Notes under the pieces: generated by a model | Databases searched by the model: none | The model's input: the letters and a program-made list of their open reading frames with translations, nothing else | Told to the model about the DNA's origin: nothing | Program-made: the position numbers and the translations under genes | Assembly (NCBI GenBank): GCA_965369635.1 | Contig: CBDURC010000024.1 | Coordinates: forward strand, 1-18,550 | Source: UBA3071 sp965369635 | Lineage (GTDB): Bacteria > Chloroflexota > Anaerolineae > UBA3071 | Direction: 5' to 3' | DNA length: 18,550 bases | Shown: one piece after another, positions 6,070 through 12,480 of the stretch | How positions within the stretch are numbered: the stretch's first letter is position 1 | Layout: each line of letters starts with the position of its first letter

Positions 6070-7758
6070 CTACTGTCTCGTTCGCCTCTGCCCGGGAACG
6101 TTTCGCTCTACAACCTCGCGGAGTCCGATGCGCCGTGTGACGATGTACCAGTCAGCAATGGTGCGAAAACGGTCGCTTGGCTCGTTCAGCCTACCCAGCG
6201 TGACATCCTTGATCTTCTTGCTTACGCCGTAGCTGTAGATAGGATGGAAAAGGGGCAAGGCAGGCAGTTCCTCGGCGAAGATGTCCTGGAATTCCCGGTA
6301 GAGAGCCATGCGCTGGGCCTGATCGCCAGTCATCCTGGCCTCTTCCATAATCTCATCAGCCCTTCGATATGACCAGCCAGCGTAGTTCTGTCCCCCTTCC
6401 ATCTGCGTGGAATGCCAGAGAGGATAGGGATCGGGATCGCCGGAAAGCTCCCAGCTTACCAGGGCAGCATCGAAGTGCCGGGGATAGAGGAAATCGCTCA
6501 CCAGGCCGGCGAAGCTCACTGGCTGCGGCACGGCGCGCACGCCTACCTCAGCCCAGTTAGCCGTGATCATCTCCAACATCCGCACGCGCACAGCGTCATC
6601 GTCGCTGAGCACAATGAACTCCAGCCTCTGTTCGCCCTTCTCGCGCACACCGTCTCCATCGACATCTCGCCAGCCGGCCTCCTCCAGAAGCGCCCTGGCC
6701 TGATCGGGGTCATGATCGTAGCCTCGCACTTCCTCGTGATAAGCCCAGGTGCGAGGCACCATGGGAGTGTGAGCCAGCAGCCCCTCTCCGCCGGTCGCCT
6801 GGTCAATCAGCGCCTGCCGGTCCAGGGCATACAGCAGCGCCTGGCGCACCGCTTTCTCTTGCAAGAGCAGCGTGTTCGGGTTGTCCAGGTTCAGCAGTAT
6901 AGCCACGAATCCAGCCAGCGGAGCAGAGAAGATGTTCACGTCTTCGCGAACGGCCGCCCAACTGAGGTCGCCGGGCAATATGCGACTGACTCCGTCCACC
7001 TCGCCGCGCTCAAAGGCCGCGTAGATGCTCTGGTGGTTCGGGTAGAACCGGAATTCCACAGCGTCCAGATAGGGGGTCGCCCCTAGGTGGTAGGGATTGG
7101 GCTCAAGGACAGCGTGGACGGCGTCCAGTTCCGTGAGTCGGAAGGGCCCAGTGCCCACCGGTCGTACGTTGAGCTGGGCGCGAGGCATGAGCCGGGCTGG
7201 AACCTCCTTCCAGAGGTGGGCGGGCAGCAGACCGATGGTGGTATAGTCCAGAAAGGGCGTGAAAGGGTTGGAGAGAGCAAAACGGACCGTATGGTCATCC
7301 AACCTCTCCACTTGCACGCCGCTCCAAAGATCTCTCAAGTCAGGGATGCCTTGAAACTCGACATCCTGCATGGCCTTGACGGTGTAGAGCACATCATCGG
7401 CGGTGAAAGGGATGCCGTCGTGCCACTGTACATCCTGGCGCAGGTGAAAGGTGTAGATGAGGCCATCTGGGGACATCTCCCAGCGTTCCGCCAGCGCGGG
7501 GACGACGTTGCTCTGCTCATCGAAGGCCGTCAGCCCCTCGAAGATGAGTGCGCAGAGGTCCCGATCCACACTGTTGTAGTGGCCAAGGAGCGGATTGACG
7601 TATTGTGGATTGCCAGCCAACCCTTCCACGTACACGCCTCCCTGATCGGGGACAGTGACCGCGTTAGGGGGATAGTCCAGGTAGTAGGCGAGCAGAGCGG
7701 CCAGCAACACCAGGCCCAGCAGGGCGATGACCGTCTGCCAACGGATGTATTTGCCCAA
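6070..7758 (-). CDS. Peptide-type ABC transporter substrate-binding protein (SBP family 5), membrane-anchored
   Basis: A 562-residue extracytoplasmic binding protein of the OppA/DppA class. Family segments include NPLLGHYNSVDRDLCALIFEGL (54-75), the SPDGLIYTFHLRQDVQWHDG cluster (100-119), FTADDVLYTVKAM, VGTGPFRL, and RQALLYALDRQALI. N-terminal residues 9-26 are hydrophobic but no lipobox cysteine follows, so the protein is probably anchored by an uncleaved helix or released by signal peptidase I. Residues about 363-371 contain DVDGDGVRE, a calcium-loop-like sequence seen in many such proteins. The start is taken as TTG at 7758: an in-frame stop lies four codons upstream and there is no ATG nearby; the ribosome site is weak, so the start is the least certain point. 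It follows secG by 53 nt; no permease or ATPase gene is present, so the partner and ligand are unknown. Confidence 0.85.
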   Translation of the reverse strand: MGKYIRWQTVIALLGLVLLAALLAYYLDYPPNAVTVPDQGGVYVEGLAGNPQYVNPLLGHYNSVDRDLCALIFEGLTAFDEQSNVVPALAERWEMSPDGLIYTFHLRQDVQWHDGIPFTADDVLYTVKAMQDVEFQGIPDLRDLWSGVQVERLDDHTVRFALSNPFTPFLDYTTIGLLPAHLWKEVPARLMPRAQLNVRPVGTGPFRLTELDAVHAVLEPNPYHLGATPYLDAVEFRFYPNHQSIYAAFERGEVDGVSRILPGDLSWAAVREDVNIFSAPLAGFVAILLNLDNPNTLLLQEKAVRQALLYALDRQALIDQATGGEGLLAHTPMVPRTWAYHEEVRGYDHDPDQARALLEEAGWRDVDGDGVREKGEQRLEFIVLSDDDAVRVRMLEMITANWAEVGVRAVPQPVSFAGLVSDFLYPRHFDAALVSWELSGDPDPYPLWHSTQMEGGQNYAGWSYRRADEIMEEARMTGDQAQRMALYREFQDIFAEELPALPLFHPIYSYGVSKKIKDVTLGRLNEPSDRFRTIADWYIVTRRIGLREVVERNVPGQRRTRQ

Positions 7759-7811
7759 GGTCCAAACTCAGGAAAACGGCAGTGGAGAACAGAATCAGTG
7801 GTATCGTCTGC

Positions 7812-8036
7812 TCAGCCGGAAATGATAACTGTGACGATCGCAACAATGAAGAAAAGGGCACTTAGCACGATGGTGGCCTGGAACATGGTCTTCTCCACGC
7901 CGCGCCGGGTCTTGTACACTCCTCCCTCGCCGCCACCAAAGATACCGCCCAAGCCCCCTCCCTGGGCTTGCAGCAGGATCAAAGAGATGAGGGTTACAGC
8001 TACGACGATCTGTATGATGTAGAAGTAGGTAAGCAC
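7812..8036 (-). CDS. secG: Protein translocase subunit SecG
   Basis: A 74-residue SecG: helix 1 (about 4-23), the glycine-rich cytoplasmic loop LLQAQGGGLGGIFGGGEGG (21-39), RRGVEKTMFQAT, and helix 2 (about 54-72). SecG sits beside SecYE and aids preprotein translocation. The start is GTG at 8036 because GGAGGG (8045-8050, complement) lies 8 nt upstream. A longer frame from 8123 has no support and runs across a TATAAT box. It is the first gene of a probable two-gene unit with the solute-binding protein. Confidence 0.93.
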   Translation of the reverse strand: MLTYFYIIQIVVAVTLISLILLQAQGGGLGGIFGGGEGGVYKTRRGVEKTMFQATIVLSALFFIVAIVTVIISG

Positions 8037-8066
8037 AATTATGTCCCTCCGTTGCAAAGTTGCGTC

Positions 8067-8072
8067 ATTATA
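8067..8072 (-). promoter_or_regulatory. Probable -10 box upstream of secG
   Basis: A perfect TATAAT on the minus strand lies 30 nt before the secG GTG. No good -35 hexamer is found at 16-18 nt (the best is TTGCTC with an 18-nt spacer), so promoter strength is uncertain. The rest of the 196-nt gap between secG and rsmD shows no gene or clear terminator. Confidence 0.5.
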
Positions 8073-8232
8073 CCACGGCCTGCCCACATGGAGCAAACTT
8101 GTCGAGGTAGAAGCGCTCACCACCGGACTGGAGACAGCATCAGGTCAGACACCTTCGGCGCTGCCAAGACAGCCCGGTCACCCGCTCGTATCGAGAAACG
8201 CGAAGTTGTTGGCAGACACGTCCCAAGACAGG

Positions 8233-8841
8233 TCACAGGGTGCTGCATGATCCAGGCGAGGTGCTCGCTTTGAGACCAGCCGGCACAATCCTGCTTTCCC
8301 AGAATAGCAGGACCGTGCTGCCGTAGCGACGTCGGTCTACGAGCTCCAGGTGCTGTAACTCCAACTCCTCCTGTTCCTTGGGATGGATCTGGACGATGAC
8401 TTGGCCATCCTCCATCATCAGCAACGACGAGCGAGCATCTATGACTTGCAGCGCCTTGGCCCACAGCCCGCGATACTGAGGCGGGGCAACGTAGATCACG
8501 TCGAAGGGCCCCAGATCGGGGCGCCGCAGGAAGGTGAAGACGTCGCCCGGTACCACGTGAGCCCGCTCGGCCAGCCCGGTGCGGCGCAGGTTCTCGCCGA
8601 TGGTGCGCAGCGCCTGGCGGTTGATTTCCACGAACAGCACTTCGGCTGCACCGCGGCTCAGCGCTTCAATGCCCACGCTGCCTGTGCCGCTGAAGAGGTC
8701 CAGGAAGCGGCAACCGCCCACCTGCTGGCCCAGCGTATCAAAGAGGGCAGTCTTGACGCGATCGGTGATGGGGCGGGTATGCTGACCCGGAACCGACAGC
8801 AGCTTGCGCCCCTTGGCGCTGCCAGTGATGACGCGCATCAT
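8233..8841 (-). CDS. rsmD: 16S rRNA (guanine966-N2)-methyltransferase RsmD
   Basis: A 202-residue class I SAM-dependent methyltransferase that modifies G966 of 16S rRNA during 30S assembly. The N-terminus MRVITGSAKGRKL and TRPITDRVKTALFDTLG are RsmD signatures. Motif I is DLFSGTGSVGIEALSRGA (48-65), followed by VEIN (71-74). RRYGSTVLLFWE (171-182) is near the end. The catalytic motif IV, usually (D/N)PPY, reads APPQY (119-123). The start ATG at 8841 overlaps the upstream glycosyltransferase stop as ATGA; the next codon is also ATG and is an equally possible start. It is the last gene of a six-gene run. Confidence 0.88.
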   Translation of the reverse strand: MMRVITGSAKGRKLLSVPGQHTRPITDRVKTALFDTLGQQVGGCRFLDLFSGTGSVGIEALSRGAAEVLFVEINRQALRTIGENLRRTGLAERAHVVPGDVFTFLRRPDLGPFDVIYVAPPQYRGLWAKALQVIDARSSLLMMEDGQVIVQIHPKEQEELELQHLELVDRRRYGSTVLLFWESRIVPAGLKASTSPGSCSTL

Positions 8842-9536
8842 TCCCGCCAGAGTTGCCGACGGAACTGCCACAGCTCGCGGAAGGCACGGCTGATCACGTC
8901 CCAACGGGCACCCGTCTGCGAGCCAGCCACACGCGGCAGGTGGCTGACGGGCACTTCGGAGATTGTGTGACCCAAACGCTTAGTGCGCACCAGAAACTCG
9001 GCGCTGAAGGTCGCGCCGCGGGAGCACACGGTGGGACCGACATTCTCGAAGAGGTCACGAGGGAACAGCTTGAAGGCACAGTCGATGTCGCGTGCGGTGT
9101 AGCCGAACAGGAGGGTCACCAACGCGCTCCAGCCCCAGCCGAAGAGGACCCGAAGGAAAGGGTCGCGCCGCGGCGCCCGGTAGCCAACGACCATGTCTGT
9201 CTCATCCTTCTTCGCCAACAAGCGGTCAATCTCATCCAGACTGAACTGACGGTCAGAATCGGTGAAAAAGATGAGGTCCTTGCGAGCATTGCTGAAAGAA
9301 GTGTAGACCGCTGCGCCATATCCCTGGTTCACCTCGTGATGCACCGGCTTCAGTTCCGGATGCTGCTGGGCAAGCTCCTCCAGAACCTGACCGGTTCGAT
9401 CGTTGCTGCCATCGTTGGCGACCACGATCTCGAAATCATCGAAACGGGGCCGCATGACAGCCAGGACGTCGGCCACCATCTCGGCGATGTTTTCTTCTTC
9501 ATTGTAGGCGGGCATGCACACGGACAAACTAGGCAT
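8838..9536 (-). CDS. Family 2 glycosyltransferase, polyprenyl-phosphate hexose synthase-like
   Basis: A 232-residue GT-A fold enzyme of the dolichol/undecaprenyl-phosphate sugar synthase type. Signatures are VCMPAYNEEENI (6-17), the nucleotide-binding NDGSNDRT (41-48), the metal-binding DSDRQF (93-98), DIDCAFKLFPRDLF (150-163) and SEVPVSHLPRVAGSQTG (193-209). A hydrophobic stretch (about 130-147) may dip into the membrane, but the C-terminal membrane domain of GtrB-type enzymes is absent. Two adjacent ATGs exist (9539 and 9536); the second is preferred because GGAG lies 7 nt upstream of it. The sugar donor and lipid acceptor cannot be told from sequence. Confidence 0.87.
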   Translation of the reverse strand: MPSLSVCMPAYNEEENIAEMVADVLAVMRPRFDDFEIVVANDGSNDRTGQVLEELAQQHPELKPVHHEVNQGYGAAVYTSFSNARKDLIFFTDSDRQFSLDEIDRLLAKKDETDMVVGYRAPRRDPFLRVLFGWGWSALVTLLFGYTARDIDCAFKLFPRDLFENVGPTVCSRGATFSAEFLVRTKRLGHTISEVPVSHLPRVAGSQTGARWDVISRAFRELWQFRRQLWRE

Positions 9537-9559
9537 CATATTACTCCAACCGATGGCGA

Positions 9560-9598
9560 GGAGTTGCACTCCGAGCCTTTGCTCGGGAGTGTAACTCC
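9560..9598. repeat. Long imperfect palindrome between the GIY-YIG and glycosyltransferase genes
   Basis: A hairpin with a 17-bp stem, containing one G.T wobble and one bulged base, and a 4-nt loop. The left arm is GGAGTTGCACTCCGAGC and the right arm GCTCGGGAGTGTAACTCC. It fills half of the 83-nt gap inside the operon, about 24 nt upstream of the glycosyltransferase start. No U tract follows on the minus strand, so it is not a classical terminator. It may be a REP-like element, an mRNA processing site or an attenuator. Confidence 0.75.
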
Positions 9599-9619
9599 CT
9601 CACATTGAGACAAGCAGCT

Positions 9620-9898
9620 TCAAGGTTTGGCCAAAACTGCGCTCCCATCACCTCTCTTATGGACGGCGATGAGCCGCAGCTTGGCCGAACGCGGGAGGCA
9701 GCGCAAGGCCGCCTCGCGGCGCTGTGCGCTCCCGCGGTCCGGCTGGTGTTCCCAATAGACCAAGCGCACAGGGCGGCGGCCACGAGTGTAGCGAGCGCCT
9801 CGTCCGGCATTGTGAGTGGCCAGTCGTTGTTCGAGGTCAACGGTCCAGCCGCTGTACAGCGTGCCATCAGCGCACTCGGCGATGTAGACGTAGGGCAT
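9620..9898 (-). CDS. GIY-YIG nuclease-domain protein (YhbQ/UPF0213-like)
   Basis: A 92-residue single-domain GIY-YIG protein. The two signature strands appear as YVYIAEC (3-9) and LYSGWT (14-19). The conserved Arg follows in LEQRLATHNAG, GARYTRGRRPVRLVYWE is typical of this subgroup, and the conserved Glu is in RREAALRCLPRSAKLRLI. Such small proteins are widespread; DNA nuclease activity has been shown for only some relatives. The ATG at 9898 is the one that directly precedes the domain, 8 nt after the TyrA-like stop; the ribosome site is weak, so translation is probably coupled. The longer upstream frame overlaps tyrA and is rejected. Confidence 0.85.
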   Translation of the reverse strand: MPYVYIAECADGTLYSGWTVDLEQRLATHNAGRGARYTRGRRPVRLVYWEHQPDRGSAQRREAALRCLPRSAKLRLIAVHKRGDGSAVLAKP

Positions 9899-9906
9899 TG
9901 CTGGAA

Positions 9907-10878
9907 TCACAAGGCGGTGCGGCCACCGAAACCGAAGAGAGAATGAAAGAGGCCGGGCAGGCGGGGAGTCCCAGGTTTCTCCACCTCGTCCCAAAGGCCG
10001 CTTTCCCTGTGCCGAAGCCACAGCAAGCGGGCTTTCATCACCTCTTCGAAGGCAACTTCCAATTGCTCGGCGTTGCCAGAGGCAATGGTCTCTCTCCACT
10101 CCTGCAGGTTCTCCACAAAGCTGTCAATGCAATGAAGGATGTTCTGACGATTGTATAGGCAGGCATCACGGAAGATCTCTGGCGTCTCAGAGGCAAACTG
10201 CGTACCGCTCTCGTATTGGCCACCGGCCAGCCTGCCCATGTCCCGCCAGGAATTGCTGCCAGTGGTGCTGCGTAGCAGCACCGCGGCCAGAACCGCCGGT
10301 AGGTGATCCACCGCTGCCATCAGCCCATCATGTTCGGCAGCGTCCAGGAAGTGGGGTCGCGCACCGATCCGCTCCACCAGGCCGGAAGCCAAGCGCACCG
10401 CATCCGGCGCCGCCGTGGCCGTGGGGCAGAGGCAGTACAGCGTATCCCGCAAGAGATCGGCCGATGCTTCACCGGAGCCTACGCCCGCCGCGCTGATCAC
10501 CGGATCGCCGCCCACGAAGTTCACGGTGTCGGGCAGGATCTCCTCAGCCCAGCGCAGGACGGGCGACTTGAGACTCGCCGTGTCCGTCAGCAGTGCGCCG
10601 GGCTCAAGATGGGGCGCAATGACTTCCAGTGTATCCCTGATAGCCGCTACCGGCAGGGCCAGAATGATGACGCTAGCCCCTTCGCAAGCGTTGATCAGAT
10701 TCCAGTTGGTGCTGTCTACCGCCTTACGCTTGCGGGCTGCGCCGGCCGCCTTCGGCTCCTTGTCATGACCCACAAGCTCGTAGTTCCTGGTGCCTTTGCC
10801 TAGCGCCAGGCCTATTGAACTGCCAACGAGGCCCAGCCCCACGATGGTTATCCTTTTCCTTGTCTTTGTCTTTGCCAT
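9907..10878 (-). CDS. Prephenate/arogenate dehydrogenase family protein (TyrA-like)
   Basis: A 323-residue NAD(P)-dependent dehydrogenase. The N-terminal Rossmann fold has GLGLVG (14-19) and TDTASLKSPV (98-107, equivalent to the TD-SVK segment). The helical domain has LDAAEHDGLMAAVDHLPAVLAAVLL (178-202), matching the usual HD...SHLPH region. TyrA oxidatively decarboxylates prephenate or arogenate toward tyrosine. The usual substrate-binding GxHPMxG reads GGDPVIS (123-129), so the conserved His is Asp125. A GGAG site lies 7 nt before the ATG at 10878. Family membership is clear; exact activity is less so because of the missing His, and a related dehydrogenase role remains possible. Confidence 0.82.
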   Translation of the reverse strand: MAKTKTRKRITIVGLGLVGSSIGLALGKGTRNYELVGHDKEPKAAGAARKRKAVDSTNWNLINACEGASVIILALPVAAIRDTLEVIAPHLEPGALLTDTASLKSPVLRWAEEILPDTVNFVGGDPVISAAGVGSGEASADLLRDTLYCLCPTATAAPDAVRLASGLVERIGARPHFLDAAEHDGLMAAVDHLPAVLAAVLLRSTTGSNSWRDMGRLAGGQYESGTQFASETPEIFRDACLYNRQNILHCIDSFVENLQEWRETIASGNAEQLEVAFEEVMKARLLWLRHRESGLWDEVEKPGTPRLPGLFHSLFGFGGRTAL

Positions 10879-10924
10879 TGTCTACTCCATGATTGTTCTA
10901 TCTGCAAACTTCTCGGATGGGTGT

Positions 10925-11443
10925 TCAGTACTCATCGTCTACGGCTTGCAGCGCGGCCAGCCAGCGGTTCAGCGGCAGCGGCAAGCTCGCCTCCTCCGCC
11001 TCCTGGTGATGGCGGATCAACTCCACGGTGGCTGCAGCACAGTCGGCGGCTTCGGCCAGTTCGGCCCCACGCTGCGGATGGTGCAGTTGCAGCCAAAAGG
11101 GATAGCCCCACGTTCTAGGGTCGGGCGAGGCCAGGCGGTGAAACCAGCGCGGACACAATGCTTGCAGCAACACCACTACGACCCGGTGCCAGATGCGGAC
11201 CCCCTCGGCCTTGGCGATATCATGCAGCAAGGCCGCCGCCAGCAACTCTGGCGCATCTTCGCCTCGCTCTTGCAGCCCGTACAGCACATCCAGGCCATGG
11301 CGCTGATCCTGTCGCGGCATGTGGTAGAAGAGCGCTGCGGCCGGCGCTGGCAAGACACGTGCCACCAGCGCTCGTTCTTCCAGGCTCACCCGCGCCGTCA
11401 ACGCCCGTCCAAACTGCCGTACACGGTACCAGACAGCAAGCAT
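10925..11443 (-). CDS. HD-domain protein, putative metal-dependent phosphohydrolase
   Basis: A 172-residue protein with HD-superfamily metal ligands in the expected order: His49 (RHGLDVLYGL), His74-Asp75 (ALLHDIAKA), His121/His122 (LQLHHPQRGAELAEAA), His145/His146 (ELIRHHQ) and a terminal Asp169. HD proteins hydrolyse nucleotides, phosphoesters or signalling molecules; the substrate here is not evident. It starts 4 nt after the M50 protease stop and has no strong ribosome site, so translation is probably coupled. It is followed after 46 nt by the TyrA-like gene. Confidence 0.8.
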   Translation of the reverse strand: MLAVWYRVRQFGRALTARVSLEERALVARVLPAPAAALFYHMPRQDQRHGLDVLYGLQERGEDAPELLAAALLHDIAKAEGVRIWHRVVVVLLQALCPRWFHRLASPDPRTWGYPFWLQLHHPQRGAELAEAADCAAATVELIRHHQEAEEASLPLPLNRWLAALQAVDDEY

Positions 11444-11447
11444 GTGT

Positions 11448-12146
11448 CTAGGAGGTCAGGATATGCCAGCACAGCCCGCTGCCGAAGATCCACCGGCACA
11501 GTGTCAAGGCAGGGGGAGTCAAAATCCTGCCGAGTACGGGCACGAACCTGTTAGCGATGATGACTATCATCAGCAAGCCAGGCCCCATAGCCCGCGACCG
11601 CTCCCAGAAGTCGGCCCAGCGCCGCGCCCAGTCGGTGCGCACCGCGGTCAATGCCCCTAGCAGGACGCCGTGACCATCCAGCGGGAATATGGGCAGCAGG
11701 TTGAATACCGCCAGAGAGATATTGATCCAAGCCAGCGTTGTGAGAATGTCCCACAGCAAATCAGGCATGGACCCCAGGGGCAGCAGCCGCAGTGGCAATG
11801 CGACCAAACTGGCCAGGACAATGTTAGATGCCGGCCCCGCTACAGCTATCAAGCCGCCGCCCGTGCGCGGATCGAGGCGCAGATTGCGAGGATTGTAGGG
11901 CACGGGCTTGCCCCAGCCAATACCGAAGCCGGCCAACGAGCTCACGAGGATCATGATCGTTCCCATAGGATCAAGGTGAGCGAGTGGATTCAAAGTCAGG
12001 CGACCCATTCGCTGTGCGGTGTCATCGCCCAAGCGGAAGGCTGCCCAGGCATGGGCGAATTCGTGCACATCGATGGAGATCAGCAAAGCCACCAGGGAGA
12101 TGATTAGAGATTTGACATCAAGATCAAGGTTCACGCCTGACCACAT
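11448..12146 (-). CDS. Site-2 protease family (M50) membrane metalloprotease
   Basis: A 232-residue polytopic membrane protein. Zinc site: HEFAH (28-32) in the first helix and the third ligand in FPLDGHGVL (Asp157). The segment TAQRMGRLTLNPLAHLDPMGT (43-63) and GPASN (104-108) are hallmarks of the short M50 subgroup that lacks a PDZ domain. These proteases cleave substrates within the membrane; targets are often anti-sigma factors or small proteins but cannot be named here. The ATG at 12146 has AGAAGGG directly upstream, a tight spacing; a GTG four codons in is an alternative. It is the first gene of a six-gene run. Confidence 0.88.
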   Translation of the reverse strand: MWSGVNLDLDVKSLIISLVALLISIDVHEFAHAWAAFRLGDDTAQRMGRLTLNPLAHLDPMGTIMILVSSLAGFGIGWGKPVPYNPRNLRLDPRTGGGLIAVAGPASNIVLASLVALPLRLLPLGSMPDLLWDILTTLAWINISLAVFNLLPIFPLDGHGVLLGALTAVRTDWARRWADFWERSRAMGPGLLMIVIIANRFVPVLGRILTPPALTLCRWIFGSGLCWHILTS

Positions 12147-12216
12147 CCCTTCTACAATAATCAGCTATCGCTTGCACTTGCTCTGCCCCACAGGCCCGGC
12201 AGGGATGGACAGCATC

Positions 12217-12225
12217 ATTATAGCA
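12217..12225 (-). promoter_or_regulatory. Extended -10 promoter of the M50-HD-TyrA operon
   Basis: On the minus strand, TGC TATAAT: a perfect -10 (12217-12222) preceded by the TGn extension (12223-12225). The -35 at 17 nt is poor (TTCTCC), which fits an extended -10 promoter. The leader to the M50 start is about 65 nt. Confidence 0.65.
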
Positions 12226-12268
12226 CAGGCGAGCCGTTTGGAGAAAATGACAGGCGCGACCGGTACGT

Positions 12269-12296
12269 CATCTTTGACCTTTCCCAGGTCAAGATG
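12269..12296. repeat. Inverted repeat upstream of the M50 promoter
   Basis: The arms are CATCTTTGACCT and AGGTCAAGATG, which pair over 11 bp with one bulged T and a TTCCC loop. It lies 44 nt upstream of the extended -10 element on the minus strand, a position suited to an activator or repressor site. No U tract follows on either strand. Confidence 0.5.
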
Positions 12297-12480
12297 AACT
12301 TCAGCCATTGCTGGACAAGTTGAACGCCAAACGAACGGCATTGCCCTGGCCTAACAACCCCGTCGTGCAGTTCAGCATCGCTCAGGACGAGCCGCTCCAT
12401 CCGCTGACGAAGCCTGGAAAATCGCCCACACCGATCGGCTCAACGAGTATGCCCCAGGCCAGGGAAGAGGGACATTCAAC

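Larger units (their letters stand above)
12147..12480. other. 334-nt intergenic region between glycerate kinase and the M50 operon
   Basis: The right end (12147-12225) holds the M50 leader and promoter. At 12269-12296 lies an 11-bp imperfect inverted repeat (CATCTT(T)GACCT / AGGTCAAGATG, 5-nt loop). The remaining part, to 12480, shows no convincing gene: a 60-codon minus-strand frame (12218-12400) has no ribosome site, overlaps the promoter and matches nothing I recognise. No clear terminator follows the kinase gene. Confidence 0.6.

Noticed and set aside
7664..7861. A 65-codon minus-strand frame between secG and the solute-binding protein gene
   Set aside because: It overlaps both genes in a different frame and has no ribosome site; its hydrophobic look comes from the signal region of the real gene.
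8037..8123. A 29-codon N-terminal extension of SecG
   Set aside because: It crosses a TATAAT box and adds sequence not found in SecG; GTG at 8036 with GGAGGG upstream fits the family length.
12218..12400. A 60-codon minus-strand frame in the intergenic region upstream of the M50 gene
   Set aside because: It has no ribosome site, overlaps the M50 promoter and the inverted repeat, and has no recognisable homology.
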